64,000 bases of DNA from assembly GCF_900188485.1 (NCBI RefSeq), contig NZ_FZPH01000001.1, forward strand, positions 310,001 through 374,000, in the 5' to 3' direction. The translations under genes were made by a program, and so were the position numbers. The notes beneath the pieces are model-generated. The model was not told the origin of the DNA, searched no databases, and saw only the letters and a list, made by a program, of their open reading frames with translations. Below, piece by piece: positions 24,572 to 32,865 of this stretch. The DNA is from Asanoa hainanensis (lineage in GTDB: Bacteria; Actinomycetota; Actinomycetes; Mycobacteriales; Micromonosporaceae). Within the stretch, counting starts at the first letter, position 1. The number at the start of each line of letters is the position of its first letter.

Positions 24572-26056
24572 TTAGGCCTGCGGGACGATGGTCAGCGGGG
24601 ACGATCCGACGACCGTGCCGGCGCGGTCCAAGGCGTCGACCACCACGAAGACCGCCGTCGGCGGGAGTGCGACCGTCGTTTCGAAGCCGGTGCGGGTGGC
24701 CGTGGTAATGCTGGTCAGACGGTCCGGTTGAAGGCCCGCGCGGGCCTGCCAGCGGGTCACCGCGGTGGCGCCGTTCCAGCTCACGTGCGCCGCGCCGTGG
24801 ACCGCGGTCACCGCCGGCCGGTCGGTGGGCGTGCCGGTCCAGTCGAACTTGTACGCCCGGTACGAGCCGTTGTCCGCCGGCAGGCTGCCGCGGGCGACCA
24901 AGGTGCCGTCGGCGGCGTACTCGGTGAAAGCGGGTTGCTGTCCCCAGCCGACCAACGAGCCCCGGCCCGGCAGCTCCTGCACCGAACCCTGGCTCGGGGC
25001 GAGCAGCGCGTCCGGGTGTTGGAGGGCGCGGACCAGCCGGGCCGTGCGGGCGGTCTCGTCGACGTCGAGGACCAGGCCGCGGGAGGCGTTCGAGCGGTTG
25101 GTGATGCCGGCCTCGTTGTCGAACAGGCCCAGGGTGCCGTCGGACCGGCGGCGGGCGTCGTGCTGCCACGCGAAGGCCGCGTCCGGGCCCATCCGGATGT
25201 CACTCCGCTTGCCGCCGAGCCGCCACCGGACGGCGCCCGAGCGACGGTCGATCTTGTAGATCGTCCAGGTGTGCCGGGCCGAGACGAGCAGCGTGCCGTC
25301 CCGGTCCACCTCGACCGAGTTGGCGTGCAGGTAGTCGTACGGGACGCGGCCCGTGGGCGTCGCGTAGGACTCGTCCAGGCTGACGTGGTCCCGCGCCCGC
25401 CACTGGAAGACGATCGCCCCCGTGGCGACGTCGACCTCGTAGAGCACCCCGTCGACCAGCGCCCCGTCGGCCGGGCCGCCGTGGGCGGACAGGTCGGCGG
25501 CGACCGGCTCGTACGCGAAGAAGATCGCGGTGCCCTCGGGGGTGAGGATCAGGTCGTGCTGGTCGGCGGGCACCGGCCCGGGGGCGCGCAGGCGCCGAAG
25601 CTCCCGGTACGACCGGTCGACGATCACGAACTCCCCCGCGCCGATCCCGTACCGGGGGTCGATCGTGCCCTCCCACCAGGTGATCACCGGTTGGCCGGCG
25701 AGGCGTTGGACCCGCGCGTCGATCGCGATCACGCCGGGCCCGCTGACCTGGTGGAACCAGACCGGCTGGCCGGTGCCGTCGACCAGCAGCGGGCCGCGCC
25801 CGCCGACCCCGGCCGCAGGGGTGAGGAAGACCAGGCCGGGCGCGGTCGGGCCGGTCGCGGTCACCTCGACGACCGGCACGGCCAGGTCGGGGCGGCTCAC
25901 GAACTGGCGCAGGGGTGCGGGCTCGGCCGGCGGGTCGGCGGGCGTGCCGACGCCGGACCGGCCGACCGCGAAGCCGCCAGCACCGACCGCCGCCAGCCCG
26001 GCGCCGCCCGCGAGGAGCCGGCGTCGGGTCAGCCGCGGGCGGGCGTTGTCGCTCAT
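24572..26056 (-). CDS. Tat-exported arylsulfotransferase-like (ASST family) protein
   Basis: 494 residues. The N terminus is a Tat signal (LTRRRLLAGGAGLAAVGAGG). The rest is a beta-propeller of the arylsulfotransferase type: PGLVFLTPAAGV, WWEGTID..YGIGAGEFVIVDRSY, DQHDLILTPEGTAIFFAYEP, DYLHANSVEVDRDGTLLVSAR, and FAWQHDARRR..GTLGLFDNEAG. The conserved His of each blade motif (QHDL, LHAN, QHDA) is kept. Bacterial ASSTs transfer sulfate between phenols, but most actinobacterial members are uncharacterised. The gene stands alone between the sugar operon and yqeY. Confidence 0.85.
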   Translation of the reverse strand: MSDNARPRLTRRRLLAGGAGLAAVGAGGFAVGRSGVGTPADPPAEPAPLRQFVSRPDLAVPVVEVTATGPTAPGLVFLTPAAGVGGRGPLLVDGTGQPVWFHQVSGPGVIAIDARVQRLAGQPVITWWEGTIDPRYGIGAGEFVIVDRSYRELRRLRAPGPVPADQHDLILTPEGTAIFFAYEPVAADLSAHGGPADGALVDGVLYEVDVATGAIVFQWRARDHVSLDESYATPTGRVPYDYLHANSVEVDRDGTLLVSARHTWTIYKIDRRSGAVRWRLGGKRSDIRMGPDAAFAWQHDARRRSDGTLGLFDNEAGITNRSNASRGLVLDVDETARTARLVRALQHPDALLAPSQGSVQELPGRGSLVGWGQQPAFTEYAADGTLVARGSLPADNGSYRAYKFDWTGTPTDRPAVTAVHGAAHVSWNGATAVTRWQARAGLQPDRLTSITTATRTGFETTVALPPTAVFVVVDALDRAGTVVGSSPLTIVPQA

Positions 26057-26163
26057 CGGGAATCAGCCTGCCGGGAAAGGCTGACCGAAACGTGGGCGGA
26101 AGCTGGCCGTTCGCTGAAGAGCGCGTCTGGCACACCGCGCCGCCGTGGCTTAGCGTTACCGCC

Positions 26164-26532
26164 GTGCCCACCACCGAACCGTCCGCGCTGCGCGAGCGGC
26201 TCCGCCGTACCCTCCGTGACGCCCTGCGGGCCCGAGACGCGGTAGCGGCGGGCGCGCTGCGGGCGGCGATCTCCGCGATCGACAACGCGGAGGCGGTGCC
26301 GGCCGAGTCGGCACGGGCGTCACTGAAGCCGCTCGGTGTGGTGGGCGTGGGCGCTGCCGAGGCCACCCGCCGCCACCTGGACGACGACGAGATCCTGCGG
26401 ATCGTCCGGGCCGAGGTGGCCGACCGGATGGCCGCCGCGGCCCAGTACGAGCGCCTCGGCCAGGTCGACGCCGCGGGCCGGATGCGGTCCGGTGCGGAAC
26501 TGCTGGCGGCGATCGCGGCGGACGCGAGTTGA
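26164..26532 (+). CDS. GatB/YqeY domain protein
   Basis: 122 residues from GTG 26164. The frame is open upstream but similarity begins here (LRERLRRTLRDALRARDAVAAGALRAAISAIDNAEAV). All-helical protein resembling the tRNA-binding tail of GatB; the usual D-x-x-x-x-x-R-x-E-V-A-E/D-R motif appears as ILRIVRAEVADRMAAAAQYE. Its cellular role is unclear, with binding to tRNA or amidotransferase components proposed for the family. No obvious link to its neighbours. Confidence 0.85.
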   Translation: MPTTEPSALRERLRRTLRDALRARDAVAAGALRAAISAIDNAEAVPAESARASLKPLGVVGVGAAEATRRHLDDDEILRIVRAEVADRMAAAAQYERLGQVDAAGRMRSGAELLAAIAADAS

Positions 26533-26560
26533 TCGAGCGGGGACCACGGTAGGGAGCGCG

Positions 26561-27202
26561 GTGGAACCGGACGCGCTCGCCGCGCCCAGCCTGGTCGACC
26601 TCACTGTCGCCCGGCTGAGCCGGGAGATCCTCAGCGGGCGGCCCGGGCCGGGCGAGAAGCTGGTCGAGGAGCAGATCACCCGGCGATACGGGATCAGCCG
26701 TGCGCCGTTGCGGGAGGCGCTGCGGCTGCTGGCCCAGCGCGGGCTGGTCGAGCACGTGCCACGCCGGGGCGTGCGGGTGGCGACGCTGTCCGAGCGCGAC
26801 GTCCGTGAGCTCTACGACCTGCGGGACGTGCTGGAGCGGCACGTCGTGCGCACCGCGCTGCCGGCCACTCCGGGCGGGCTCGCCGACCTGCGCGAGGCGC
26901 TGCGCGCGATGGCGGAGGCCGCGACCGCCGGTGACCGGCTGTCGGTCGCCGAGGCACACCGGGCGTTCCACGTCGCGGTCGTCGCGCTGGGCGGCAACCG
27001 GCAACTGACCGCGGCGTACGCGGCGACGCTGGAGAAAATCCAGCTCTACATGGCGGTCAACCTGCGGCGGGAGGCCGAGACCGCGCACGCGCCCGACGGG
27101 GTCGATCGGCACGCCCGCCTGCTCGACGCGGTGGCCGGCGGCGACCCGGCGGAGGTGCTCGCGGTCCTCGACGGCCACGGCGCCCGGTCCTACCTCGGGT
27201 AG
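26561..27202 (+). CDS. GntR-family (FadR/FCD subfamily) regulator of the oligo-urea operon
   Basis: 213 residues from GTG 26561 with AGGGAG 4 nt upstream. The N-terminal winged helix reads EILSGRPGPGEKLVEEQITRR, then SRAPLREALRLLAQRGLVEHVPRRGVRV. The C-terminal FCD effector domain (about 85-205) shows RDVLERHVVR and the metal-binding His residues in FHVAVVALGGN and DRHARLLDAV. It lies just upstream of the AtzF/BiuH genes on the same strand and a GntR-type operator sits between them, so it probably senses a pathway intermediate and represses the operon. Confidence 0.9.
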   Translation: MEPDALAAPSLVDLTVARLSREILSGRPGPGEKLVEEQITRRYGISRAPLREALRLLAQRGLVEHVPRRGVRVATLSERDVRELYDLRDVLERHVVRTALPATPGGLADLREALRAMAEAATAGDRLSVAEAHRAFHVAVVALGGNRQLTAAYAATLEKIQLYMAVNLRREAETAHAPDGVDRHARLLDAVAGGDPAEVLAVLDGHGARSYLG

Positions 27203-27250
27203 CCGCCGAAACATCGCTGTTACGGCACGGCGAAGTACCTGAAAATCATT

Positions 27251-27267
27251 CTGTCGACAATAGACAG
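27251..27267. promoter_or_regulatory. Predicted GntR/FCD operator upstream of the oligo-urea genes
   Basis: CTGTCGACAATAGACAG contains the palindrome TGTCGACA, the core of the FCD-type pattern T-x-GT-xxx-AC-x-A, and outer arms CTGTC/GACAG. It ends one base before the amidase ATG, in the only sizeable gap (66 bp) between the GntR gene and the catabolic genes. Confidence 0.6.
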
Positions 27268-27268
27268 C

Positions 27269-28588
27269 ATGCCTCGGCGGCCCGTCCCCGATCTCCGCGT
27301 CACCGCGCTGCGCGCCGCGTACGACAGCGGCGGGCTGCGGCCGGCGGACGTCGTCGACGAGGTGCTCGGCCGGATCGCCGACGACCACAGTTGGATCACC
27401 CTGGTGCCGGCCGACGACTTCCGCGCACGGGCGGCCGAGCTCGAAGCCAAGAGCGACCGGCCAAAGCTCTACGGTGTCCCGTTCGCGGTCAAGGACAACA
27501 TCGACGTGGCCGGGCTGCCGACCACCGCCGGCTGTCCGGACTTCGCCTACCGGCCCGACCGGACGGCCGAGGTGGTCACCCGGCTGCTCGACGCCGGTGC
27601 GATGCTGGTCGGCAAGACCAACCTGGACCAGTTCGCGACCGGCCTGACCGGGACCCGATCCCCGTACGGTGCCTGCTCGAGCGTCTTCGGCGGCGGCCTG
27701 GTCTCGGGCGGGTCGAGCTCCGGGTCGGCCCTCGCGGTGGCGACCCGCACGGTCTCGTTCGCGCTGGGCACGGACACGGCGGGCTCCGGCCGGGTGCCGG
27801 CCGCGCTCAACGGGATCGTCGGCCTCAAGCCGACGCGGGGGCTGCTCAGCGCGGCCGGCGTCGTGCCGGCGTGCCGGTCGCTCGACTGCGTCTCCGTCTT
27901 CGCGGGCGACGTCGCCGGTGCCGCCGCCGTGTTCGAGGTGGCGCTCGCGCGGTCGCTCACCGACCCGTGGAGCAGGTCGGTGGCGCTGCCCCGCCGCGCG
28001 CCCGGGACGCTGCGGCTGGGTGTGCCGGCCGCGCCGCTCGACGACGCCGACCCGGGACAGGCCGAGGCGTTCGCCCGCGGCCGCCAGCGGGCGACCGCGC
28101 TGGCCGCGCGGACGCGGCCGGTCGACGTGCGCCCGTTCCTCGCCGCCGGTGACCTGCTCTACGAGGGTCCCTGGGTCGCGGAGCGGCTGACCGCGGTCGG
28201 CGACTTCCTGGATGCCAAGCCCGACAGCGTGCTGCCGGTCACCCGCACCGTGCTGGAGACCGGGCGGAGGCACTCGGCCGTCGACGCGTTCCGCGCGCAG
28301 CACCGGCTGCGGGAGCTCGCCGCCGTCGTGGAGCAGGGCTGGCGCGAGATCGACCTGCTCGTCCTGCCGACCGTCGGCACCACCGTCACGCACGCCGAGG
28401 TCGCCGCCGACCCGATCGGGCGCAACGCCGCGCTCGGCCGCTACACCCATTTCGCCAACCTGCTGGACCTCGCGGTCGTGGCGGTGCCCAACGGGTTCAC
28501 CCCCGACGGCCGCCCGGCCAGCCTGTCGCTGATCGGCCCGGCCGGCAGTGACGTCACCCTGCTGCGGTTCGCCGCCGCGCTCGCCTGA
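27269..28588 (+). CDS. atzF: Allophanate hydrolase, amidase domain only (AtzF-like)
   Basis: 439 residues of the amidase-signature family with a Ser-Ser-Lys triad: Lys75 in FAVKDNIDVAG, a Ser of GGSSSGSA (149-151), and nucleophile Ser173 in GTDTAGSGRVPA. The stretches KTNLDQFATGLTGTRSPYG and VVPACRSLDCVSVFA are characteristic of allophanate hydrolases rather than general amidases. Allophanate would be cut to N-carboxycarbamate and ammonia. Known AtzF/DUR1,2-type enzymes are about 600 residues with an extra C-terminal domain; that domain is absent here and the gene ends cleanly. No clear ribosome binding site; the predicted operator abuts the start. Confidence 0.87.
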   Translation: MPRRPVPDLRVTALRAAYDSGGLRPADVVDEVLGRIADDHSWITLVPADDFRARAAELEAKSDRPKLYGVPFAVKDNIDVAGLPTTAGCPDFAYRPDRTAEVVTRLLDAGAMLVGKTNLDQFATGLTGTRSPYGACSSVFGGGLVSGGSSSGSALAVATRTVSFALGTDTAGSGRVPAALNGIVGLKPTRGLLSAAGVVPACRSLDCVSVFAGDVAGAAAVFEVALARSLTDPWSRSVALPRRAPGTLRLGVPAAPLDDADPGQAEAFARGRQRATALAARTRPVDVRPFLAAGDLLYEGPWVAERLTAVGDFLDAKPDSVLPVTRTVLETGRRHSAVDAFRAQHRLRELAAVVEQGWREIDLLVLPTVGTTVTHAEVAADPIGRNAALGRYTHFANLLDLAVVAVPNGFTPDGRPASLSLIGPAGSDVTLLRFAAALA

Positions 28589-28604
28589 TCCACCGGGAGG
28601 ACCC

Positions 28605-29294
28605 ATGGCACGCATCGGGCCGGTCAAGGCCGAGCCCTACCCCTGGCCGTACGACGGTGACGTGCCCGTCGACCGCACGGCCCTGCTCTGCATCGACTGG
28701 CAGACCGACTTCTGCGGGCCGGGCGGCTACGTCGACAGCATGGGCTACGACATCTCGCTCACCCGCGCCGGGCTGCCGGCCACCGCCGCGCTGCTCGCCC
28801 ACGTGCGCGCGCTCGGCATGCTCGTGGTGCACACCCGGGAGGGGCACGACCCCGCCCTGACCGACCTGCCCGCCAACAAACGCTGGCGGTCGCGGCAGAT
28901 CGGCGCCGAGATCGGTGCCGCTGGGCCGTGCGGCCGGATCCTCGTGCGCGGCGAGCCCGGTTGGGAGATCGTGCCCGAGGTCGCGCCGGTCGCCGGCGAG
29001 GTCGTGGTCGACAAGCCTGGCAAGGGCGCGTTCTATGCCACCAACCTCGACCTCGTCCTGCGTACGCACGGCATCACGCATTTGATCCTGACCGGCATCA
29101 CCACCGACGTGTGCGTGCACACCACCATGCGCGAGGCCAACGACCGTGGTTACGAGTGCCTGATCCTGTCGGACTGCACGGGCGCCACCGACGCCGGCAA
29201 CCACGCCGCGGCGCTGCACATGGTCACCATGCAGGGCGGCGTGTTCGGGTGCGTGGCCGCCAGCACCGACGTCATCGCCGCGACCATCCACTAA
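28605..29294 (+). CDS. biuH: Biuret hydrolase (isochorismatase-like cysteine hydrolase)
   Basis: 229 residues from ATG 28605 with GGGAGG 6 nt upstream. The protein follows the BiuH pattern closely: an N-terminal PYPWPYDG, CGPGGYVDSMGYD, HTREGHDP..TDLPANKRWRS, PGKGAFYAT, TGITTDVCV, REANDRGYECL and MQGGVFG. The Asp-Lys-Cys triad is Asp31, Lys137 and Cys170, the same spacing as in characterised BiuH as I recall it. It converts biuret to allophanate and ammonia, feeding the AtzF-like enzyme encoded 16 nt upstream. Cytoplasmic. Confidence 0.9.
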   Translation: MARIGPVKAEPYPWPYDGDVPVDRTALLCIDWQTDFCGPGGYVDSMGYDISLTRAGLPATAALLAHVRALGMLVVHTREGHDPALTDLPANKRWRSRQIGAEIGAAGPCGRILVRGEPGWEIVPEVAPVAGEVVVDKPGKGAFYATNLDLVLRTHGITHLILTGITTDVCVHTTMREANDRGYECLILSDCTGATDAGNHAAALHMVTMQGGVFGCVAASTDVIAATIH

Positions 29295-29304
29295 GGACGT
29301 CGAC

Positions 29305-29985
29305 ATGGCCACAGTCCCCGCGCGCCCTGCGCCGTTCCCCTTCGACCCCGACACGACGGCGCTGCTCGTCATCGACATGCAGCGCGACTTCCTCGAACCC
29401 GGTGGCTTCGGCGAGACGCTCGGCAACGACGTCGGCCAGCTCCGCCGGGTGATCGCCCCCACCGCCGCGCTGCTGGCCGGGTGCCGCGCGGCCGGGCTGC
29501 GGATCATCCACACCCGGGAGGGCCACCTGCCCGACCTGTCCGACTGCCCGCCGGCAAAGCTCCTGCGCGGCGCGCCCGACCTGCGGATCGGTGATCCCGG
29601 GCCGAACGGCCGGATCCTGGTGCGCGGCGAGTACGGGCACGACATCGTCGACGAGCTCGCTCCCCTGCCCGGCGAGCCGGTCGTCGACAAGCCCGGCAAG
29701 GGCGCCTTCTACGCGACGGAGCTCGCCGAGCTGTTGACCGGCGTACGCAGCCTCGTCGTCGCCGGCGTCACCACCGAGGTCTGCGTGCACACGACCGTGC
29801 GCGAGGCCAACGACCGCGGCTTCGAATGCCTGGTGCTGGCCGACTGCGTCGGCTCGTACTTCCCTGACTTCCAGCGCGTCGGCCTGGAGATGATCGCCGC
29901 GCAGGGCGGCATCTTCGGCTGGGTCGCCACCTCCACCGAGTTCCTCGCCGCACTCCCCGCCCGGCACCTCGAGGAGATCTCATGA
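29305..29985 (+). CDS. Triuret-hydrolase-like isochorismatase-family cysteine hydrolase
   Basis: 226 residues, 10 nt after biuH and clearly its paralogue. Triad residues are Asp24 (VIDMQRDF), Lys129 (VVDKPGKGAFYAT) and Cys160 (VTTEVCVHTT). It differs from BiuH in the substrate-facing stretches: EPGGFGETLGNDV, SDCPPAKLLRGAPD and SYFPDFQRVGLEMI replace the BiuH counterparts. These fit the triuret hydrolase (TrtA) branch as I remember it, whose product is carboxybiuret, which decays to biuret. Another small ureido or amide substrate is possible. The stop overlaps the permease start by ATGA. Confidence 0.72.
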   Translation: MATVPARPAPFPFDPDTTALLVIDMQRDFLEPGGFGETLGNDVGQLRRVIAPTAALLAGCRAAGLRIIHTREGHLPDLSDCPPAKLLRGAPDLRIGDPGPNGRILVRGEYGHDIVDELAPLPGEPVVDKPGKGAFYATELAELLTGVRSLVVAGVTTEVCVHTTVREANDRGFECLVLADCVGSYFPDFQRVGLEMIAAQGGIFGWVATSTEFLAALPARHLEEIS

Positions 29986-31553
29986 GCCAACCGACGGCCC
30001 TCCGGATCCCGTGGTGGGTCCGGGGCGACACCAACGCGTTCTTCGGCTTCGGCGTCAACGTGCTGGTCAACGTCCTCACGCTGACCGGCCTCTGCCTCGG
30101 CGTCGTGCACCTGGCCTCCGGCGTCGTCTTCGGCACGATCCTGCCCGCGCTGGGCATCGCGCTGGTATTCGGCAACGTCTACTACACGTACCTCGCGCGC
30201 CGGCTGGCCCGGCGGGAGAACCGCACCGACGTGACCGCGCTGCCGTACGGGCCGAGCGTGCCGCACATGTTCATCGTGATCTTCGTGATCATGCTGCCGA
30301 TCTACCTGCGTACCCAGGACCCGGTGCGGGCCTGGCAGGCCGGGCTGGCGTGGGCGTTCATCATCGGCGTCATCGTGCTGATCGGCGCGTTCGTCGGCCC
30401 GTACATCCGGAAATGGACGCCCCGGGCGGCCCTGCTCGGCACCCTGGCCGGCATCTCGGTCACCTTCATCTCGATGAACCCCGCGGCACAGATGTGGGCG
30501 GCGGCCTGGATCGCGCTGCCCGTGCTGGCCCTGCTGCTGGTCGGCCTGCTCACCGACGTGAAGCTGCCCGGCAACATCCCGATCGGCCTGGCCGCCCTGC
30601 TGCTCGGCACGGCGATCGGCTGGATCGGCGGCTTCATGTCGGTGCCGGACGTCTCGGCGGCGGCCCGCGACATCGCGATCGCGGTGCCGGACCTGCGTCT
30701 CGGGCTGCTGCTCGACGGGCTCGGCGACATGGCGCCGCTGCTGGCGACCGCGATCCCGCTGGGCGTCTACAACTTCACGGAGGCGATGACCAACGTGGAG
30801 TCGGCGGCCACGGCGGGCGACAACTACAACCTGCGCAGCGTGCTGCTGGCCGACGGGTTCGGCGCCATCGTCGGTTCGGCGCTCGGCTCGCCGTTCCCGC
30901 CGGCCGTCTACGTCGGGCACCCGGGCTGGAAGGCGGCCGGCGGCCGCACCGGCTACTCGATGGCCACCGGCGTGGTGATCGCGCTGCTCTGCTTCTTCGG
31001 GCTGTTCGGGTTGCTGGGCGCCGTCTTCCCGACACCGGCGATCGTGCCCATCCTGCTCTACATCGGACTGCTGATCGGCGCGCAGGCCTTCCAGGCCTCG
31101 CCCAGGGCGCACGCCCCGGCGGTGGTCGCGGCGCTCGTGCCGAACATCGCGGCCTGGGCGACCGGGCAGATGGACAACGCGCTCGCCGCGGCGGGGACGA
31201 CCGCGCTCCAGGTGGGCGACGCGGCGCTGCAGGGCGCCGGCGTCTTCTACCACGGGCTGATGGTGCTCGGTCAGGGCGCGATCTTGGCCGGTCTCGTGCT
31301 CGGCGCGATCGTGGCCTTCATTATCGACAAGCGGTTCCTGCACGCGGCGGCGTTCGCGCTCGCCGGGTCGCTGCTGTCGTTCGTGGGCCTGATCCACGGC
31401 GAGAAGGTCGAGTGGAACGCGAACGGCCAGGTGGCGCTGGGCTACCTGTTCGTGGCCGGGGTCTGCGCCCTGGTCGCCCTCGGCCGCCGCCCGGAACCCG
31501 TCGTCGTGGCGGAGCCGGCGGAAGCACCGGAACCGGTCGCGGCGAAGGTCTGA
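29982..31553 (+). CDS. NCS2/AzgA-type permease, probable biuret/oligo-urea or purine-like importer
   Basis: 523 residues with about 12-14 hydrophobic segments. Features of the nucleobase:cation symporter-2 fold include FGFGVNVLVNVLTLTG at the first helix, RRENRTDVTALPYGPSVPHMF, IPLGVYNFTEAMTNVESA..AGDNYN near residue 265, and a SALGSPFPPAVYVGHPGWK stretch in the place of the NCS2 motif. Translationally coupled to the upstream hydrolase and followed by the AtzH-like gene, so it probably imports the operon's substrate. The precise substrate is inference. Confidence 0.82.
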   Translation: MSQPTALRIPWWVRGDTNAFFGFGVNVLVNVLTLTGLCLGVVHLASGVVFGTILPALGIALVFGNVYYTYLARRLARRENRTDVTALPYGPSVPHMFIVIFVIMLPIYLRTQDPVRAWQAGLAWAFIIGVIVLIGAFVGPYIRKWTPRAALLGTLAGISVTFISMNPAAQMWAAAWIALPVLALLLVGLLTDVKLPGNIPIGLAALLLGTAIGWIGGFMSVPDVSAAARDIAIAVPDLRLGLLLDGLGDMAPLLATAIPLGVYNFTEAMTNVESAATAGDNYNLRSVLLADGFGAIVGSALGSPFPPAVYVGHPGWKAAGGRTGYSMATGVVIALLCFFGLFGLLGAVFPTPAIVPILLYIGLLIGAQAFQASPRAHAPAVVAALVPNIAAWATGQMDNALAAAGTTALQVGDAALQGAGVFYHGLMVLGQGAILAGLVLGAIVAFIIDKRFLHAAAFALAGSLLSFVGLIHGEKVEWNANGQVALGYLFVAGVCALVALGRRPEPVVVAEPAEAPEPVAAKV

Positions 31554-31559
31554 CCCGGC

Positions 31560-31961
31560 ATGGAGATCGACCGTCCCGACATCGTGGCGGAGGTCGCCGT
31601 CGCCTTCGCCGCCTACGAGGCCGCCCTGGTCGGCGCCGACCCGGACGCCGTCGTGGACTTCTTCTGGGACTCCGCCGCCGTCGTCCGCTTCGGCGTCGCC
31701 GACCACCAGGTCGGCGCCGCCGAACAGCGGACGTGGCGGCGGGCCCAGCCCCCACTGCCACCCGGCCGCACCCTGCACGACACGCGGATCACCGCCTTCG
31801 GCCCGGACACGGCCGTGGTGACAACGTTCTTCGGCTACCCGGGCGACCCGGCGGTCGGGCGACAGACCCAGACGTGGGTACGGCTGCCGGAAGGCTGGCG
31901 GATCGTCTCGGCGCACGTGTCGATGGAGGCCACCCGTCTGGTCAGCCCGCGTCTGCTCTAG
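31560..31961 (+). CDS. AtzH-like (DUF3225) protein, candidate 1,3-dicarboxyurea amidohydrolase
   Basis: 133 residues of the small cone-shaped NTF2-like fold. DUF3225/AtzH features are visible: an N-terminal EVAVAFAAYEAALV helix, LFWDS-type strand VVDFFWDSAAVVRFGV, ITAFGPDTAVVTTFFGYPG, and GRQTQTWVRLPEGWRIVSAHVS at the C terminus. In the cyanuric acid pathway AtzH converts 1,3-dicarboxyurea to allophanate, avoiding a dead end. Its place directly behind the permease supports a role in carboxylated urea breakdown. The 3' end overlaps the convergent NmrA-like gene by 4 bases. Confidence 0.8.
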   Translation: MEIDRPDIVAEVAVAFAAYEAALVGADPDAVVDFFWDSAAVVRFGVADHQVGAAEQRTWRRAQPPLPPGRTLHDTRITAFGPDTAVVTTFFGYPGDPAVGRQTQTWVRLPEGWRIVSAHVSMEATRLVSPRLL

Positions 31962-32797
31962 GACCAGGCGCCGGTCGCGGCGGTGTCGCGGGCGTAGTCG
32001 GCGAAGTCGCGTGGTTCCCGGCCCAGGGCTGCCCGGACGCCGTCCGTGGTGTGCACGTTACGGCCGTCGAGCACCTCGCCGAACAGGTAGGTGATCAGCG
32101 CGACCTCGTCGTCCGCCAGGCCGTAGCCGCGTAGCTCCTCGGCGTAGGCCGGCACCGGGACGGGAACGAAGGTGACCTCGCGGCCGCCGGCCTTCGAGAT
32201 CTCCGCGGCGGCCTCGGCGAAAGTCAGCGCCCGCGGCCCGGTCACCTCGTAGACGCGACCCGACGGCGCCGAGCCCGTCAGCGCGGCCACCGCCACGTCG
32301 GCGATGTCGTCGCAGTCGACGAACGGCTCGGGCACGTCGCCGGCCGGCAGCACCAGGGTGCCGGAGCGCACGCCGTCGGCCATGAACGCCTCGCTGAAGT
32401 TCTGCATGAACCAGCTAGCCCGCACCACGGTCCACGCGCTCCCGGTGCCGGCAACCGCCGCCGCGAACGCCTCCTCGCTGGCCTGCGCCTCCTCCTCGCC
32501 GCGCCCGGAGAGCAGCACGAGGTGCTCGACACCGGCCGCCGCCGCGACCCGGGCCAGGGCGGCGAGCACCGCCGGGCTGCCGGGCACGGCGAGGTCCGGG
32601 TAGTAGGTGACGTACGCGGCCCGCACGCCTTCGAACGCGGGCGCCCAGGTCGCAGGGTCGCCCCAGTCGAACCGCGGCGTGCCGGTGCGCGAGCCGATCC
32701 GCACCGGGACGGCCCGCGCGGTGAGCCGGTCGGCGACCCGCCGCCCGGTCTTACCGGTGCCGCCGATGACGAGAATGGTCTGGTCGTTGGTTGTCAT
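31958..32797 (-). CDS. NAD(P)-binding NmrA-family protein
   Basis: 279 residues with a Rossmann start TILVIGGTGKTGRRVADRL (dinucleotide-binding GGTGKTG) and atypical short-chain-dehydrogenase layout: VRAAYVTYYPDLAVPG, VEHLVLLSGRGEEEA and WTVVRASWFMQNFSEAF. The catalytic YxxxK of classical SDRs is absent, as usual for NmrA/quinone-oxidoreductase-2-type members, which act as redox sensors or reductases. It is transcribed against the oligo-urea operon and appears unrelated to it. Confidence 0.87.
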   Translation of the reverse strand: MTTNDQTILVIGGTGKTGRRVADRLTARAVPVRIGSRTGTPRFDWGDPATWAPAFEGVRAAYVTYYPDLAVPGSPAVLAALARVAAAAGVEHLVLLSGRGEEEAQASEEAFAAAVAGTGSAWTVVRASWFMQNFSEAFMADGVRSGTLVLPAGDVPEPFVDCDDIADVAVAALTGSAPSGRVYEVTGPRALTFAEAAAEISKAGGREVTFVPVPVPAYAEELRGYGLADDEVALITYLFGEVLDGRNVHTTDGVRAALGREPRDFADYARDTAATGAWS

Positions 32798-32865
32798 GCC
32801 TCGAGTACAGCCGGGATCGGCGTGTGCCTGAATGGCTCAAGCGCTCGCGGGCATAAGCGGGCGTC

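Noticed and set aside
29709-31916. Open frame of 735 codons on the minus strand
   Set aside because: Antisense to the permease and AtzH-like gene, composition is noncoding-like.
26561-31961. Operon considered as pyrimidine (Rut) degradation because of isochorismatase-family members
   Set aside because: No RutA-type monooxygenase is present and the hydrolases match BiuH-type motifs rather than ureidoacrylate hydrolase; AtzF and AtzH-like genes support oligo-urea substrates.
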